Shown here: positions 9,115 to 17,567 of the stretch, piece by piece
Numbering within the stretch: the stretch's first letter is position 1
Layout: every line of letters begins with the position of its first letter
NCBI RefSeq assembly: GCF_001189365.1
Contig: NZ_LFJJ01000009.1
Location: forward strand, 1 to 57,729
Direction of reading: 5' to 3'
Source: Candidatus Burkholderia verschuerenii
GTDB lineage: Bacteria > Pseudomonadota > Gammaproteobacteria > Burkholderiales > Burkholderiaceae
DNA: 57,729 nucleotides
Position numbers and translations under genes: made by a program
The notes under the pieces: generated by a model
The model's database searches: none
What the model was told of the DNA's origin: nothing
Seen by the model: the letters and a program-made list of their open reading frames with translations, nothing else

Positions 9115-10413
9115 ATGAAAACCGGCAAATACCGCTATGTCGTCGCGGGCCTGCTATTTACGGCAGGCGCGATCAACTACATGGACCGCGCGGCGCTCGG
9201 CATCGTCGCGCCGATCGTGAGCAAGACGCTCGATCTGTCGCCGTCGCAACTCGGCATCATCTTCAGCAGCTTCTTTATCGGCTATTCGATCTTCTCGTTT
9301 CTCGGCGGATACTTCGCCGACAAATGGGGCACCGTGCGCGTGTTCACTTACGCGATGGGACTATGGTCGCTGTTCTGCGGACTCACGGCGGCCGCGACGG
9401 GATTCGTGTCGCTGTTGCTGTTGCTGTGCCGCGTGTTCTTCGGCATCGGCGAAGGGCCGATGAGTTCCAACACGAATCGCACGATCTCGAACTGGTTTCC
9501 ACGTCACGAAACCTCGACGATGATCGGCTTCACGTTCTCCGGGCAAACGCTGGGCAACGCGGTGGCGGGTCCCATCGTCGGGCTGATCGCGTATGCATTC
9601 GACTGGCGCACGTCGTTTATCGTTATCGCGGTGCTGGGCTTTCTGTGGCTCGTCGTGTGGTGCATCTTCGTGACGGACAAACCCGCCGACAATACGCGCG
9701 TGCAAGCCGATGAACGCCGTTTGATCGACGAGAGCTGCGCCGTGGCCGAAGCCGCGAACGTGGAAGACGACGGCATGACGCTCGGCGCGTATCTGCGCCG
9801 TCCGAGCACGCTCGCGCTGGGCGCGGGCTTGTTTGCCGTGAACTATACGCAATACGTGTTCATCTCGTGGCTGCCGAGTTATCTCACCAACGTGCTTCAT
9901 CTCGATCTCAAGGAGATGAGCATCATCACGTCGATACCGTGGATTTGCGGCGCGATCGGCTACTTCGGCAGTGGTCTGATCGGCGACTGGATTTATCGGC
10001 GCATGGACGATCCCGTGAAAGCGCGCAAGCTCGTCGCGACGATTCCGCTGGCGCTGTCGGTCGTCGCGGTGTTGAGCATCACGTCGGCGACATCGCTTGC
10101 GGCGGCGGTCGGACTGATCGCGGCGGCGCTCTTGTTTCTCACCGGATCGTGTCAGGCGATCTGGGCCATTCAGCATGAAATCTTGCCGCTGCATCGTCAG
10201 GGCGGCGTGGGCGGCTTTATTCACTTCCTGAGCAATCTGTCGGGCATCATCGGGCCGGCGCTCACGGGCTTTCTCATTCAATACTTCGGCGGCTATCACA
10301 GCGCGTTCCTGTTCGGCGCACTGATCGACTTCACCGGCGTCATCGCGATGGTGCTGTTCGTGCATAACCGCCGCGCGTCCGAACTGGGCATCGCAAGCCA
10401 TTCGGCACGCTAA
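9115..10413 (+). CDS. MFS transporter, anion:cation symporter (ACS) type
   Basis: Inner-membrane carrier, 432 aa with about 12 hydrophobic segments. The N-terminus INYMDRAALGIVAPIV matches the ACS family that imports glucarate, galactonate and other organic anions; the family loop between segments 2 and 3 reads GGYFADKWGTVRVF. It follows the FAH gene by 35 bases (ribosome-binding site AAGGAG) and precedes the uronate dehydrogenase by 16 bases, which points to a sugar acid or similar anion as substrate. Confidence 0.85.
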   Translation: MKTGKYRYVVAGLLFTAGAINYMDRAALGIVAPIVSKTLDLSPSQLGIIFSSFFIGYSIFSFLGGYFADKWGTVRVFTYAMGLWSLFCGLTAAATGFVSLLLLLCRVFFGIGEGPMSSNTNRTISNWFPRHETSTMIGFTFSGQTLGNAVAGPIVGLIAYAFDWRTSFIVIAVLGFLWLVVWCIFVTDKPADNTRVQADERRLIDESCAVAEAANVEDDGMTLGAYLRRPSTLALGAGLFAVNYTQYVFISWLPSYLTNVLHLDLKEMSIITSIPWICGAIGYFGSGLIGDWIYRRMDDPVKARKLVATIPLALSVVAVLSITSATSLAAAVGLIAAALLFLTGSCQAIWAIQHEILPLHRQGGVGGFIHFLSNLSGIIGPALTGFLIQYFGGYHSAFLFGALIDFTGVIAMVLFVHNRRASELGIASHSAR

Positions 10414-10429
10414 GACGGAGACATTCGAC

Positions 10430-11242
10430 ATGAAACGCATCCTGATCACGGGCGCTGGCGGGCTGATCGGCCGCGTGTTGCGTGCGGGTTTCGCGGGGCA
10501 CTACGCGCTGCGTCTCGCGGATATCGCGCCTCAGGATCCGGCGGGCCAGCATGAGGAAATCGTTACGATAGATATAAAGTATCCTGATCAATTAAACGAG
10601 ATGATGGAAGACGTCGATACCGTCGTGCATCTCGCAGGCATTCCGGACGAGGATTCGTGGCAGAAGATTCGCGACATGAACATCGACGGATGCTACAACG
10701 TGTTCGAGGCCGCGCGTCAGGCTGGCGTGAAGCGCGTGGTGTTCGCGAGTTCGAATCACGCGGTGGGTTTTCATCGGCGTGATCGCATGATCGACGACAG
10801 GGTCATGTTCAGGCCCGACAGCCGCTACGGCGTATCGAAGGTCTTCGGCGAAGCGCTCGGCCGTCTTTATGCCGACAAGTACGGCATGTCGGTGGCGTGT
10901 ATGCGTATCGGCTCGTTTCGCCCGGACGACCGGCCGAGCGCGCCGCGTCATCTGGCGTCGTGGTCGTGGATCAGCCATCGCGATATGGTACAGCTTACGC
11001 GCCGCTGTATCGATGCGCCGGACTATCACTTCGTCATCGTGTATGGCGTGTCGGACAATGCGCGCAATCGCTGGAGCAATGCGAATGCGCGCGCGCTCGG
11101 CTATGTTCCCGAGGACGATGGCGAGACTTACGCGGCGGATGTACTCGCGTCGAATCCGCCCGAAGATGAAACGGAGGCCTTGTTTCATGGAGGATTCGGA
11201 TGCCTGCGCGAGTTCGCGGGCGATCCCGATCGCATCGACTGA
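10430..11242 (+). CDS. udh: NAD-dependent epimerase/dehydratase family, uronate dehydrogenase-like
   Basis: Extended SDR of 270 aa, the length of bacterial uronate dehydrogenases. These oxidise D-galacturonate or D-glucuronate to the aldarolactone with NAD+. Visible features are the Rossmann motif ITGAGGLIG, the conserved VFASSNHAVGFHRRD segment with the catalytic serine, YGVSK with catalytic Tyr and Lys, and the substrate-arginine region MRIGSFRPDDRP. The family pattern SSNH...SRYGVSK...RIGS is clear. It sits 16 bases after the MFS carrier and 23 bases before the amidohydrolase/lactonase, a pairing known in aldarate pathways. Substrate specificity is inferred. Confidence 0.72.
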   Translation: MKRILITGAGGLIGRVLRAGFAGHYALRLADIAPQDPAGQHEEIVTIDIKYPDQLNEMMEDVDTVVHLAGIPDEDSWQKIRDMNIDGCYNVFEAARQAGVKRVVFASSNHAVGFHRRDRMIDDRVMFRPDSRYGVSKVFGEALGRLYADKYGMSVACMRIGSFRPDDRPSAPRHLASWSWISHRDMVQLTRRCIDAPDYHFVIVYGVSDNARNRWSNANARALGYVPEDDGETYAADVLASNPPEDETEALFHGGFGCLREFAGDPDRID

Positions 11243-11265
11243 ACGACGATAACAAAGGAGACGGC

Positions 11266-12222
11266 ATGGCGAGATTCGACGAGAAGCGTCGCACGACGCT
11301 CAAGGCGTTGGGCGCGTTGACGATGCTCGGCGGCTGCGCGCAAACGCAGGTGCAAACGCAAGGTCCGCAAGTGAAATGGTCCACCGGCACCGAACGCGCG
11401 ACGCTGCCGATGCCGGCAAACGCGACGGACTGCCATCACCATATCTACGATCATCGTTATCCGTGGGCGCCCGAGGCGACATTGAAACCCGGCGACGCGA
11501 CCGTGGACGACTATCGGCAATTGCAGCAGCGCATCGGCACGACGCGCAACGTGATCATCCAGCCGTCGAGTTATGGCGTGGATAATCGCTTGCTGGTCGA
11601 GTCCATCGCGCGTTTCGACGGACGCGCACGCGGTATCGCCGTCGTCAATACGAGCGTCACGCAGACGGAACTCGTCGCGCTCGATCGCGCCGGCGTGCGT
11701 GGCATCCGCTTCAATCTCGCGCCACCGGGCACCACGACGCTCGACATGGTGAAGCCGCTGGCGGCGCGCATTGCGCCGATGGGCTGGCATGTGCAGGTGA
11801 ATGCGCCGGCTGCATTTCTGCTTCAGGCGCGCAGCGTGTGGTACGACTTGCCGTGTCCGGTCGTGTTCGATCATCTCGCGCATGTGCCTGAACCGGATGC
11901 CGTGCATCAGCCTGCGTTTCAGATGGTTTCCGAGTTGCTCACGAGCGGCAAGGCGTACGTCAAGCTGATCGGCTTCTACAACGAAACGCGCGTCGGGCCG
12001 CCGACGTATGCGGACAGCGTTGCGCTGGCATCGGGCTTCGCGCAGGTCGCGCCCGAGCGCATGCTGTGGGGCAGCGACTGGCCGCATCCGACCGAGCAGC
12101 CGCTGAACCGCATTCCCGACGACGCCTTGCTGACCGATCTGTTCGCCAAGGTGGTGCCGGACGAAGCCACGCGCAAGATGATCCTCGTCGATACGCCCGC
12201 GAAACTCTACGGATTCAACTAG
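11266..12222 (+). CDS. Exported amidohydrolase-family lactonase/isomerase (GLI/LigI-like) with Tat-lipoprotein signal
   Basis: TIM-barrel amidohydrolase-2 protein (318 aa). The barrel carries DCHHHIYDHRYPW near residue 60, VVFDHLAHVPEP and WGSDWPHP, the family's metal/substrate residues. It resembles D-galactarolactone isomerase and 2-pyrone-4,6-dicarboxylate lactonase, so it could open or isomerise the lactone made by the uronate dehydrogenase next to it. Unusually, the N-terminus has a twin-arginine motif (KRRTTLKALGAL) running into a lipobox ending LGGC at residue 24, predicting a folded, lipid-anchored periplasmic enzyme. Cytoplasmic relatives lack this. Start at 11266 follows AAAGGAGAC. 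It ends 3 bases before the convergent dehydrogenase stop. Confidence 0.75.
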   Translation: MARFDEKRRTTLKALGALTMLGGCAQTQVQTQGPQVKWSTGTERATLPMPANATDCHHHIYDHRYPWAPEATLKPGDATVDDYRQLQQRIGTTRNVIIQPSSYGVDNRLLVESIARFDGRARGIAVVNTSVTQTELVALDRAGVRGIRFNLAPPGTTTLDMVKPLAARIAPMGWHVQVNAPAAFLLQARSVWYDLPCPVVFDHLAHVPEPDAVHQPAFQMVSELLTSGKAYVKLIGFYNETRVGPPTYADSVALASGFAQVAPERMLWGSDWPHPTEQPLNRIPDDALLTDLFAKVVPDEATRKMILVDTPAKLYGFN

Positions 12223-12225
12223 TCG

Positions 12226-13166
12226 TCATACCGGCGTCAGCGCCTTTCCTGTCGTCAGGAAGGAGACGATGTTGTCGGCGGTGAGGCGCGCCATCGCGAG
12301 GTGCGTTTCGTGCGTCGCGCTGCCGATATGCGGCGCGAGCACGACTTGATCGAACGTGCGCAAGGGCGAGGCGGCATCGAGCGGCTCGTATTCGAAGACG
12401 TCGAGCACCGCACCGCCGATCGCCCGGCTTTCCAGCGCCGCGACGAGCGCCGCTTCGTCCACGACCGAGCCGCGCGCGATATTCACGAGCAGTCCCTTCG
12501 AGCCGAGCGCATCGAGCACGGCGGCGTCGATCAAATGACGCGTCGCGCTGCCGCCGGGGCAACTCGCGATCACAATATCGGACCAGCGTGCGAGCTCCAC
12601 GGGCGTGGCGAACCATTCGAACGGCAGCGTCTGACGCGTGCGGCCGAAGTAAGAGATCTGGACTCCGAATTGATCGAGCCGCCGCGCAATCTCCTTGCCG
12701 ATGCGTCCCATGCCGACGATGCCCACGCGCTTGCCCGCAAGACTCGATCCAAGCGGAAACGCGCCCCGGCTCCACGCGCCTTGGCGCACGAAGCGATCCG
12801 CCAGCGGCAATTGGCGCAGCAGCGCGAGTATCAGGCCGATGGTCAGTTCCGCGACGGCCGCGTTGAGCAGATCCGGCGTGTTCGTCACGACGATGCCGCG
12901 TTCGCGCGCGAAGTCGACCGGAATGCGATCGAAGCCGACGCCGCTCGTCGCGATGATACGCAGCGACGGCAAGCGCTCGATCAGCGCGATATCGATGTCG
13001 TAATTCGAACGCGTCGCGATCGCGCCGATGCGCGTGCGCAGCGCGTCGTCGGCATCGATATCGGCGAGCGAATGCAGAGGCAATCGCTCGTTCAGAAGCG
13101 ACTGTGCGATTGTCGGAAACTGCCGATCTGCAGAACCGGCGGCAAATTGATGTCGTCGTGTTGCAT
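12226..13166 (-). pseudogene. D-2-hydroxyacid dehydrogenase (glyoxylate/hydroxypyruvate reductase type), frameshifted near N-terminus
   Basis: NAD(P)-dependent 2-hydroxyacid dehydrogenase, ~313 aa if repaired. The nucleotide-binding motif VGIVGMGRIGKEIARRL is present, as are the catalytic Arg (VNIARGSVVDE), Glu (VFEYEPLD) and His (LAPHIGSATHE). The ATG at 13166 has a good ribosome-binding site (AAGGA) 9 bases after the upstream MFS stop. Reading from it gives MQHDDINLPPVLQIGSF and then a stop. The rest of the protein continues in the adjacent frame from PTIAQSLLNE. One missing C in TTTCC(C)G near 13119 explains this. It would reduce a 2-keto or aldehyde-acid product of the sugar-acid pathway. 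Confidence 0.82.
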
Positions 13167-13175
13167 CGCGAATCC

Positions 13176-14483
13176 TTACTTGTTGACGAGCTTCGCCGGC
13201 ACGAAGACGAGAATCAGCAGCGCCGACAGCGCAAGCGAAGCCGCGACCACGAAGAGCCCCGACGAAAGCGAATGCGTCATGGTCTTGAGCCAGCCGATCA
13301 CGGCCGGGCTGATGAAGCCCGCGAGGTTGCCCGTGCAGTTGATCAGCGCGATGCCCGCCGCTGCGCCCGTGCCGCCGAGAAACGCGGTCGGCAAGGCCCA
13401 GAACATCGGCAGCGCGGTGATGACGCCCGCGGTCGCGAGCGTGAGTCCCGCGACCGACATCGCCGACGACGAGCCGAACAGCGCGCACAGCACGAAGCCC
13501 GCGCCCGCGATCAGCGCGGGCAGCGCGACATGCCAGCGCCGCTCGCGCGTGCGGTCCGCGTGCTTGCCGGCGACGATCATCGCGACGAGCGCGACGGAGT
13601 AGGGAATCATCGTCAGCAGGCCGATCATGAAGGCGTCTTCGATGCCGGTCGAACGCAGGATGGTCGATTGCCAGAAGCCGATGGCGTACGAGCCCATCAT
13701 GATGCCGAACAGGATCAGGCACATCAGATACACGCGCGCCGACGTGAACACCGCACGCACCGAGCCGTGCGTCTGCGTGGCGGTATCGGCGGCGATTTCG
13801 TCCTGAATCACGCGCCGTTCGCGTTCGCTGAGCCAGACGGCATCGGCGACGCGATCGTCGAGATGCTTGAGTATCACGATGCCCAGCACGATCGACGGCA
13901 AGGCTTTGATGATGAACAGCCACTGCCAGCCCGCGAGTCCCCACAGGCCGCTCATCGAATGCATGATCCATCCCGATGCGGGTCCGCCGACGAGCCCCGA
14001 CACCGGATTGCCCGCCATCAGCAGCGCGACCATCTTGCCGCGCCGATGCGATGGAAACCAGTAGGTCAGATAGAGCACCATGCCCGGAAAAAAGCCCGCT
14101 TCGGCGACGCCGAGCATGAAGCGCACGACATAGAACTGTATCGGCGTGCTGACCCAGGCAGTCGCCATCGAAAGCAACGCCCACGTAATCATGATGCGCG
14201 CAATCCAACGCCGCGCGCCGATGCGATGCAGCAGCAGATTGCTGGGCACCTCGAAGAAAAAGTACCCGACGAAAAACAGTCCCGCGCCGAAGCCGTAGAC
14301 CGCTTCGCTCAGATGTAGCGAGTTGAGCATCTGCAACTTCGCGAAGCCAACGTTCACGCGATCCAGATAAGCCACCACGTAGCCGACGAACAGCAGCGGC
14401 ATGAAGCGCAGCGCGACGCGTCTGAAGATGGAATCGGCTTCGCTGGCTTCTATCGATGCGGGGAATGACGTGCTTTCGTACAA
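13176..14483 (-). CDS. MFS transporter, ACS/phthalate-permease type
   Basis: Inner-membrane carrier, 435 aa, ~12 transmembrane segments. The family features are VAYLDRVNVGFAKLQM in the first segment, HRIGARRWIARIM between segments 2 and 3 and GVAEAGFFPGMVLYLTYWF in segment 4. The best start is TTG at 14483, preceded by GGAGACGACC; no ATG in frame has a comparable site. It lies 51 bases after the DHDPS-family gene and 9 bases before the hydroxyacid dehydrogenase, so it is the uptake component of this sugar-acid operon. Confidence 0.85.
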   Translation of the reverse strand: MYESTSFPASIEASEADSIFRRVALRFMPLLFVGYVVAYLDRVNVGFAKLQMLNSLHLSEAVYGFGAGLFFVGYFFFEVPSNLLLHRIGARRWIARIMITWALLSMATAWVSTPIQFYVVRFMLGVAEAGFFPGMVLYLTYWFPSHRRGKMVALLMAGNPVSGLVGGPASGWIMHSMSGLWGLAGWQWLFIIKALPSIVLGIVILKHLDDRVADAVWLSERERRVIQDEIAADTATQTHGSVRAVFTSARVYLMCLILFGIMMGSYAIGFWQSTILRSTGIEDAFMIGLLTMIPYSVALVAMIVAGKHADRTRERRWHVALPALIAGAGFVLCALFGSSSAMSVAGLTLATAGVITALPMFWALPTAFLGGTGAAAGIALINCTGNLAGFISPAVIGWLKTMTHSLSSGLFVVAASLALSALLILVFVPAKLVNK

Positions 14484-14534
14484 GGTCGTCTCCTTCTTCT
14501 GATCGTTTATGTTTTTGTCTGCTCGATGCCGATG

Positions 14535-15487
14535 TCAGTGCGCCGCTTCCGCGCGCAACGCGAGCCGGTCCGCATGAGGAATGCGAAAGCCGATCGCCTC
14601 CAGCGCGTTTTCCAGTTGCATGCGCTGCGTCGCATCGAGTTCGACGAGCGGCGGACGCAGGTTCGCCCACGCTTCGTCGCCTGACTGCCACGCGATCGCG
14701 GCCTTCATGGCGGCGATCATCGGGAAGCGCTGGAAGACGGCGCGGGTTTCGTCGAGGCGACGCTGTTGCGCGGGCGCATCGACGGCCTGCCAATCGCGCG
14801 CGAGCGTGGCGATGGCGGCCGCGTTGACGTTGCCGGTCGCGGTGATGCAACCGGCGCCGCCCGCCTGAAGCGTGCGCAACAAAAACGTCTCGCTGCCCGC
14901 GAACACTTCGAAGCCTGTCGCCGCGAATGCGTCGATCACCGCCGATGTGTTGGCCCAATCGCCCGAACTGTCCTTGATGCCCGCGATCGTGCCCGGATAC
15001 GCCTTCACAGCAGCCGTTCGATCAGCGCGAGACTCAACGGCACCTGCGCGACCGGCGGAATGTGATAGAGGTAGATGCGAAGCCGCGCGTCGCCGACCGC
15101 GTCGATCACGCGGGCATAGGCGCGGAACAGGCCTTCGTCGCTGACGCCCTTGTAGTAGAACGGCGGCAGCATCAGCACGCCTCCGCAGCCGTTGGCCACC
15201 GCATGTCGCGTGAGTTCGATGGTGTCGGGCAACGCGCACGCGCCGGTGCCGGGCATCATGCGCGCGGCGGGCAATCCGGCGGCGATGAGCGCATCGAGCA
15301 GGCCGCGCTTTTCCGCGACCGACAGCGAATTGGCTTCCGAGTTGGTGCCGAACACGGCAAGGCCGACATCGTCGTTCAGCAACGCGCGGCAGTGGCGCAC
15401 GAGCCGTTCCGCCGATGGCACGCCGTCGTCGTCGAATGGCGTGAGAACGGGCGACAGCGCGCCCTGAAAGGTCTTTGACGAAGTCAT
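14535..15487 (-). pseudogene. Dihydrodipicolinate synthase family aldolase/dehydratase, frameshifted
   Basis: Class I Schiff-base TIM barrel of the DapA/KdgA/KdgD group, ~310 aa if repaired. The N-terminal part reads FQGALSPVLTPFDDDG, FGTNSEANSLS (the GTTGE-type substrate loop), the active-site tyrosine in LPPFYYKGV, and LYHIPPVAQVPL. The C-terminal part carries the catalytic lysine in GIKDSSGDW. The frame breaks between IERLL and KAYPGT at about 15003-15009, where CTGCTGTGAAG has two extra bases (or one missing). In context it would cleave or dehydrate a 2-keto-3-deoxy sugar acid rather than make lysine precursors. Ribosome-binding site GGAGA precedes the ATG at 15487. Confidence 0.82.
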
Positions 15488-15634
15488 GGCAAGCGTCTCC
15501 TGATTGTCCTGACAGGTTCGAGGGTCGCGGTCAGTATCGTCGCGTGCCGGGCCTCGAAGTGCCGGGCCATGCTTGCTTCAAAGAAAAGAATTTTTGATGT
15601 TTCGGGCCGGTCGCTTGTGCGGCGCGCGCAAGAA

Positions 15635-15666
15635 CGCATGAGGCCGCCCGAAAGCTGCCTCATGCG
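15635..15666 (-). terminator. Perfect 10-bp inverted repeat between the dehydratase and DHDPS-family genes
   Basis: CGCATGAGGC (15635-15644) and GCCTCATGCG (15657-15666) form a strong hairpin with a 12-base loop in the 202-base gap between the two genes. No T-run follows, so it may attenuate or process the transcript rather than end it. Confidence 0.4.
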
Positions 15667-15689
15667 GACGTTGATAAAACGCGTTGCGG

Positions 15690-17453
15690 CTATTTTCTCG
15701 GCGTGTTGCCGCGATGTTCCGTCGCGCGCAGGAAGTCGAAGTCGACGCCTTTGTCGGCCTGCGTGACGGTATCGAAAAAGAGCTTGCGATAGCCGCGCTC
15801 GGCGGTCGGAATCGTCACGTGCTGCTGAGCCGCGCGCGTCGCGAGTTCTGCATCGGTGACGAGCAAACTGATTTCGCGCTTCGATACGCTCAGTCGAATG
15901 CGATCGCCGGACTGCACATACGCGAGCGGCCCGCCCACCGCCGATTCGGGCGTCACATTCAGCACGATGGTGCCGAACGCGGTGCCGCTCATGCGGCCAT
16001 CGGAGATGCGCACCATGTCTTTCACGCCGGCGGTGGCGAGCTTGCGCGGAATCGGGATATAGCCCGCTTCCGGCATGCCCGGCGCGCCTTTCGGACCGAT
16101 GTTCTTCAGCACGAGAATATCGTCCGCGTTGACGTCGAGCTCGTCGGAATCGATGCGCGATGCGAGGTCCGCCGCATTCTCGAACACGACCGCGCGGCCT
16201 TCGTGTTCCATCAGTTTCGCATCGGCGGCGGACTGCTTGATGATCGCGCCGCCCGGCGCGAGATTGCCCTGCAACACGGCGATACCGCCTTGCGGAAAGA
16301 TCGGTTTGTCGAACGGACGCACGACGTCCTGCGCGAACGCGGAACCGGCCGCTTCGATCTCTTCGCCGAGCGTGCGGCCCGTGACCGTCAGCGCGTCGAG
16401 ATTGAGCAGCGGCTTCAGTTCGCGCAGCAAAGTCGCCATGCCGCCCGCCTTGTGAAAGTCCTCCATGTAATGCGAGCCGGACGGCTTCAGGTCGACGAGC
16501 ACCGGCGTTTCGCGGCCTATGCGATCGAGCGCCTGAAGATCGACGTCATAGCCCATGCGTCCCGCGATCGCCGTCAGATGCACGATGCCGTTCGTCGATC
16601 CGCCGATGGCGAGCAGCACGCGCATGGCGTTTTCGAAGGCTTCCGCCGTGAGGATATGGTCGATGGTGAGTCCGTCGCGCGCCATCTGCACGGCCTGCGT
16701 GCCGGTCATCTCCGCGACGCGCATGCGATCCGACGTTACCGCTGGCGGCGATGCGCCGCCGGGCACCGTCATGCCGAGCGCTTCCGCGATACACGCCATC
16801 GTGCTCGCCGTGCCCATCACCGAACAGGTGCCGACGCTCGCGACGAGCTGATTGTTCATCGCCGCGATTTCGGTTTCGTCGATTTCCTCCGCGCGAAAAC
16901 ATTCCCAGTAACGCCGGCAATCCGTGCACGCGCCGACATGCTCGCCGCGATGCGCGCCCGTCAGCATCGAACCGGTGATGAGCTGAATGGTCGGAATGTT
17001 GGCCGACGCCGCGCCCATCAATTGCGCGGGCACGGTCTTGTCGCATCCGCCGATCAGCACGACCGCGTCCATCGGCTGCGCGCGAATCATTTCCTCGGTG
17101 TCCATCGACATGAGGTTGCGCAGATACATGCTGGTCGGATGCGAAAACGATTCGTGGATCGAGATGGTGGGGAAGTCCATCGGCAGGCCGCCCGCGAGCA
17201 TCACGCCGCGTTTGACGGCCTCGATCAGTTGCGGCGCGTTGCCGTGACACGGGTTGTAGGCGCTGCCCGTATTGACGATACCGATCACCGGTCGATCCAG
17301 CGCGCTGTCCGTATAGCCCGCGCCCTTGATGAACGCCTTGCGCAAAAACAGCGAGAAGCCGTTGTCGCCGTAGCTCGTAAGCGATTTGCGCAGGCCGCCG
17401 GGTTCCTGCGGCGAGTCCTTTTTTGCAGGGGTTTTCTTGAATGTATTGCTCAT
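15690..17453 (-). CDS. IlvD/EDD family dehydratase (sugar-acid dehydratase type)
   Basis: Iron-sulphur dehydratase of 587 aa. Dihydroxyacid and aldonate/pentonate dehydratases remove water from a 2,3-dihydroxy acid to give the 2-keto-3-deoxy acid. Cluster-ligand cysteines are visible in NTGSAYNPCHGN, IGGCDKTVPAQLMG and VGTCSVMGTASTM. The catalytic serine region SDGRMSGTAFG is near the C-terminus. The length and sequence resemble L-arabinonate/D-xylonate/galactonate dehydratases more than biosynthetic IlvD. It starts the minus-strand operon with the DHDPS-family enzyme, MFS carrier and hydroxyacid dehydrogenase, a classic non-phosphorylative sugar-acid set. The substrate is inferred only to class level. 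Confidence 0.85.
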   Translation of the reverse strand: MSNTFKKTPAKKDSPQEPGGLRKSLTSYGDNGFSLFLRKAFIKGAGYTDSALDRPVIGIVNTGSAYNPCHGNAPQLIEAVKRGVMLAGGLPMDFPTISIHESFSHPTSMYLRNLMSMDTEEMIRAQPMDAVVLIGGCDKTVPAQLMGAASANIPTIQLITGSMLTGAHRGEHVGACTDCRRYWECFRAEEIDETEIAAMNNQLVASVGTCSVMGTASTMACIAEALGMTVPGGASPPAVTSDRMRVAEMTGTQAVQMARDGLTIDHILTAEAFENAMRVLLAIGGSTNGIVHLTAIAGRMGYDVDLQALDRIGRETPVLVDLKPSGSHYMEDFHKAGGMATLLRELKPLLNLDALTVTGRTLGEEIEAAGSAFAQDVVRPFDKPIFPQGGIAVLQGNLAPGGAIIKQSAADAKLMEHEGRAVVFENAADLASRIDSDELDVNADDILVLKNIGPKGAPGMPEAGYIPIPRKLATAGVKDMVRISDGRMSGTAFGTIVLNVTPESAVGGPLAYVQSGDRIRLSVSKREISLLVTDAELATRAAQQHVTIPTAERGYRKLFFDTVTQADKGVDFDFLRATEHRGNTPRK

Positions 17454-17567
17454 GATGGCGACGTCTCCTGTGGGAATTTCCTATGCATTATCGCGGCCGA
17501 TGCGCGTCGGCGCGATCGGCTCGCGCTTGCTTCAAACGATAATATTTTTTGCTTTCGGACAATACCG

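Noticed and set aside
12226..14958. Single 910-codon minus-strand protein
   Set aside because: Only its last ~300 codons are protein-like (the hydroxyacid dehydrogenase). The rest overlaps the MFS gene in another frame and is open by chance, joined through a frameshift.
14535..15487. Biosynthetic DapA (lysine pathway)
   Set aside because: The substrate loop is GTNSEANS rather than GTTGE, and the gene sits in a sugar-acid operon with a carrier and dehydratase.
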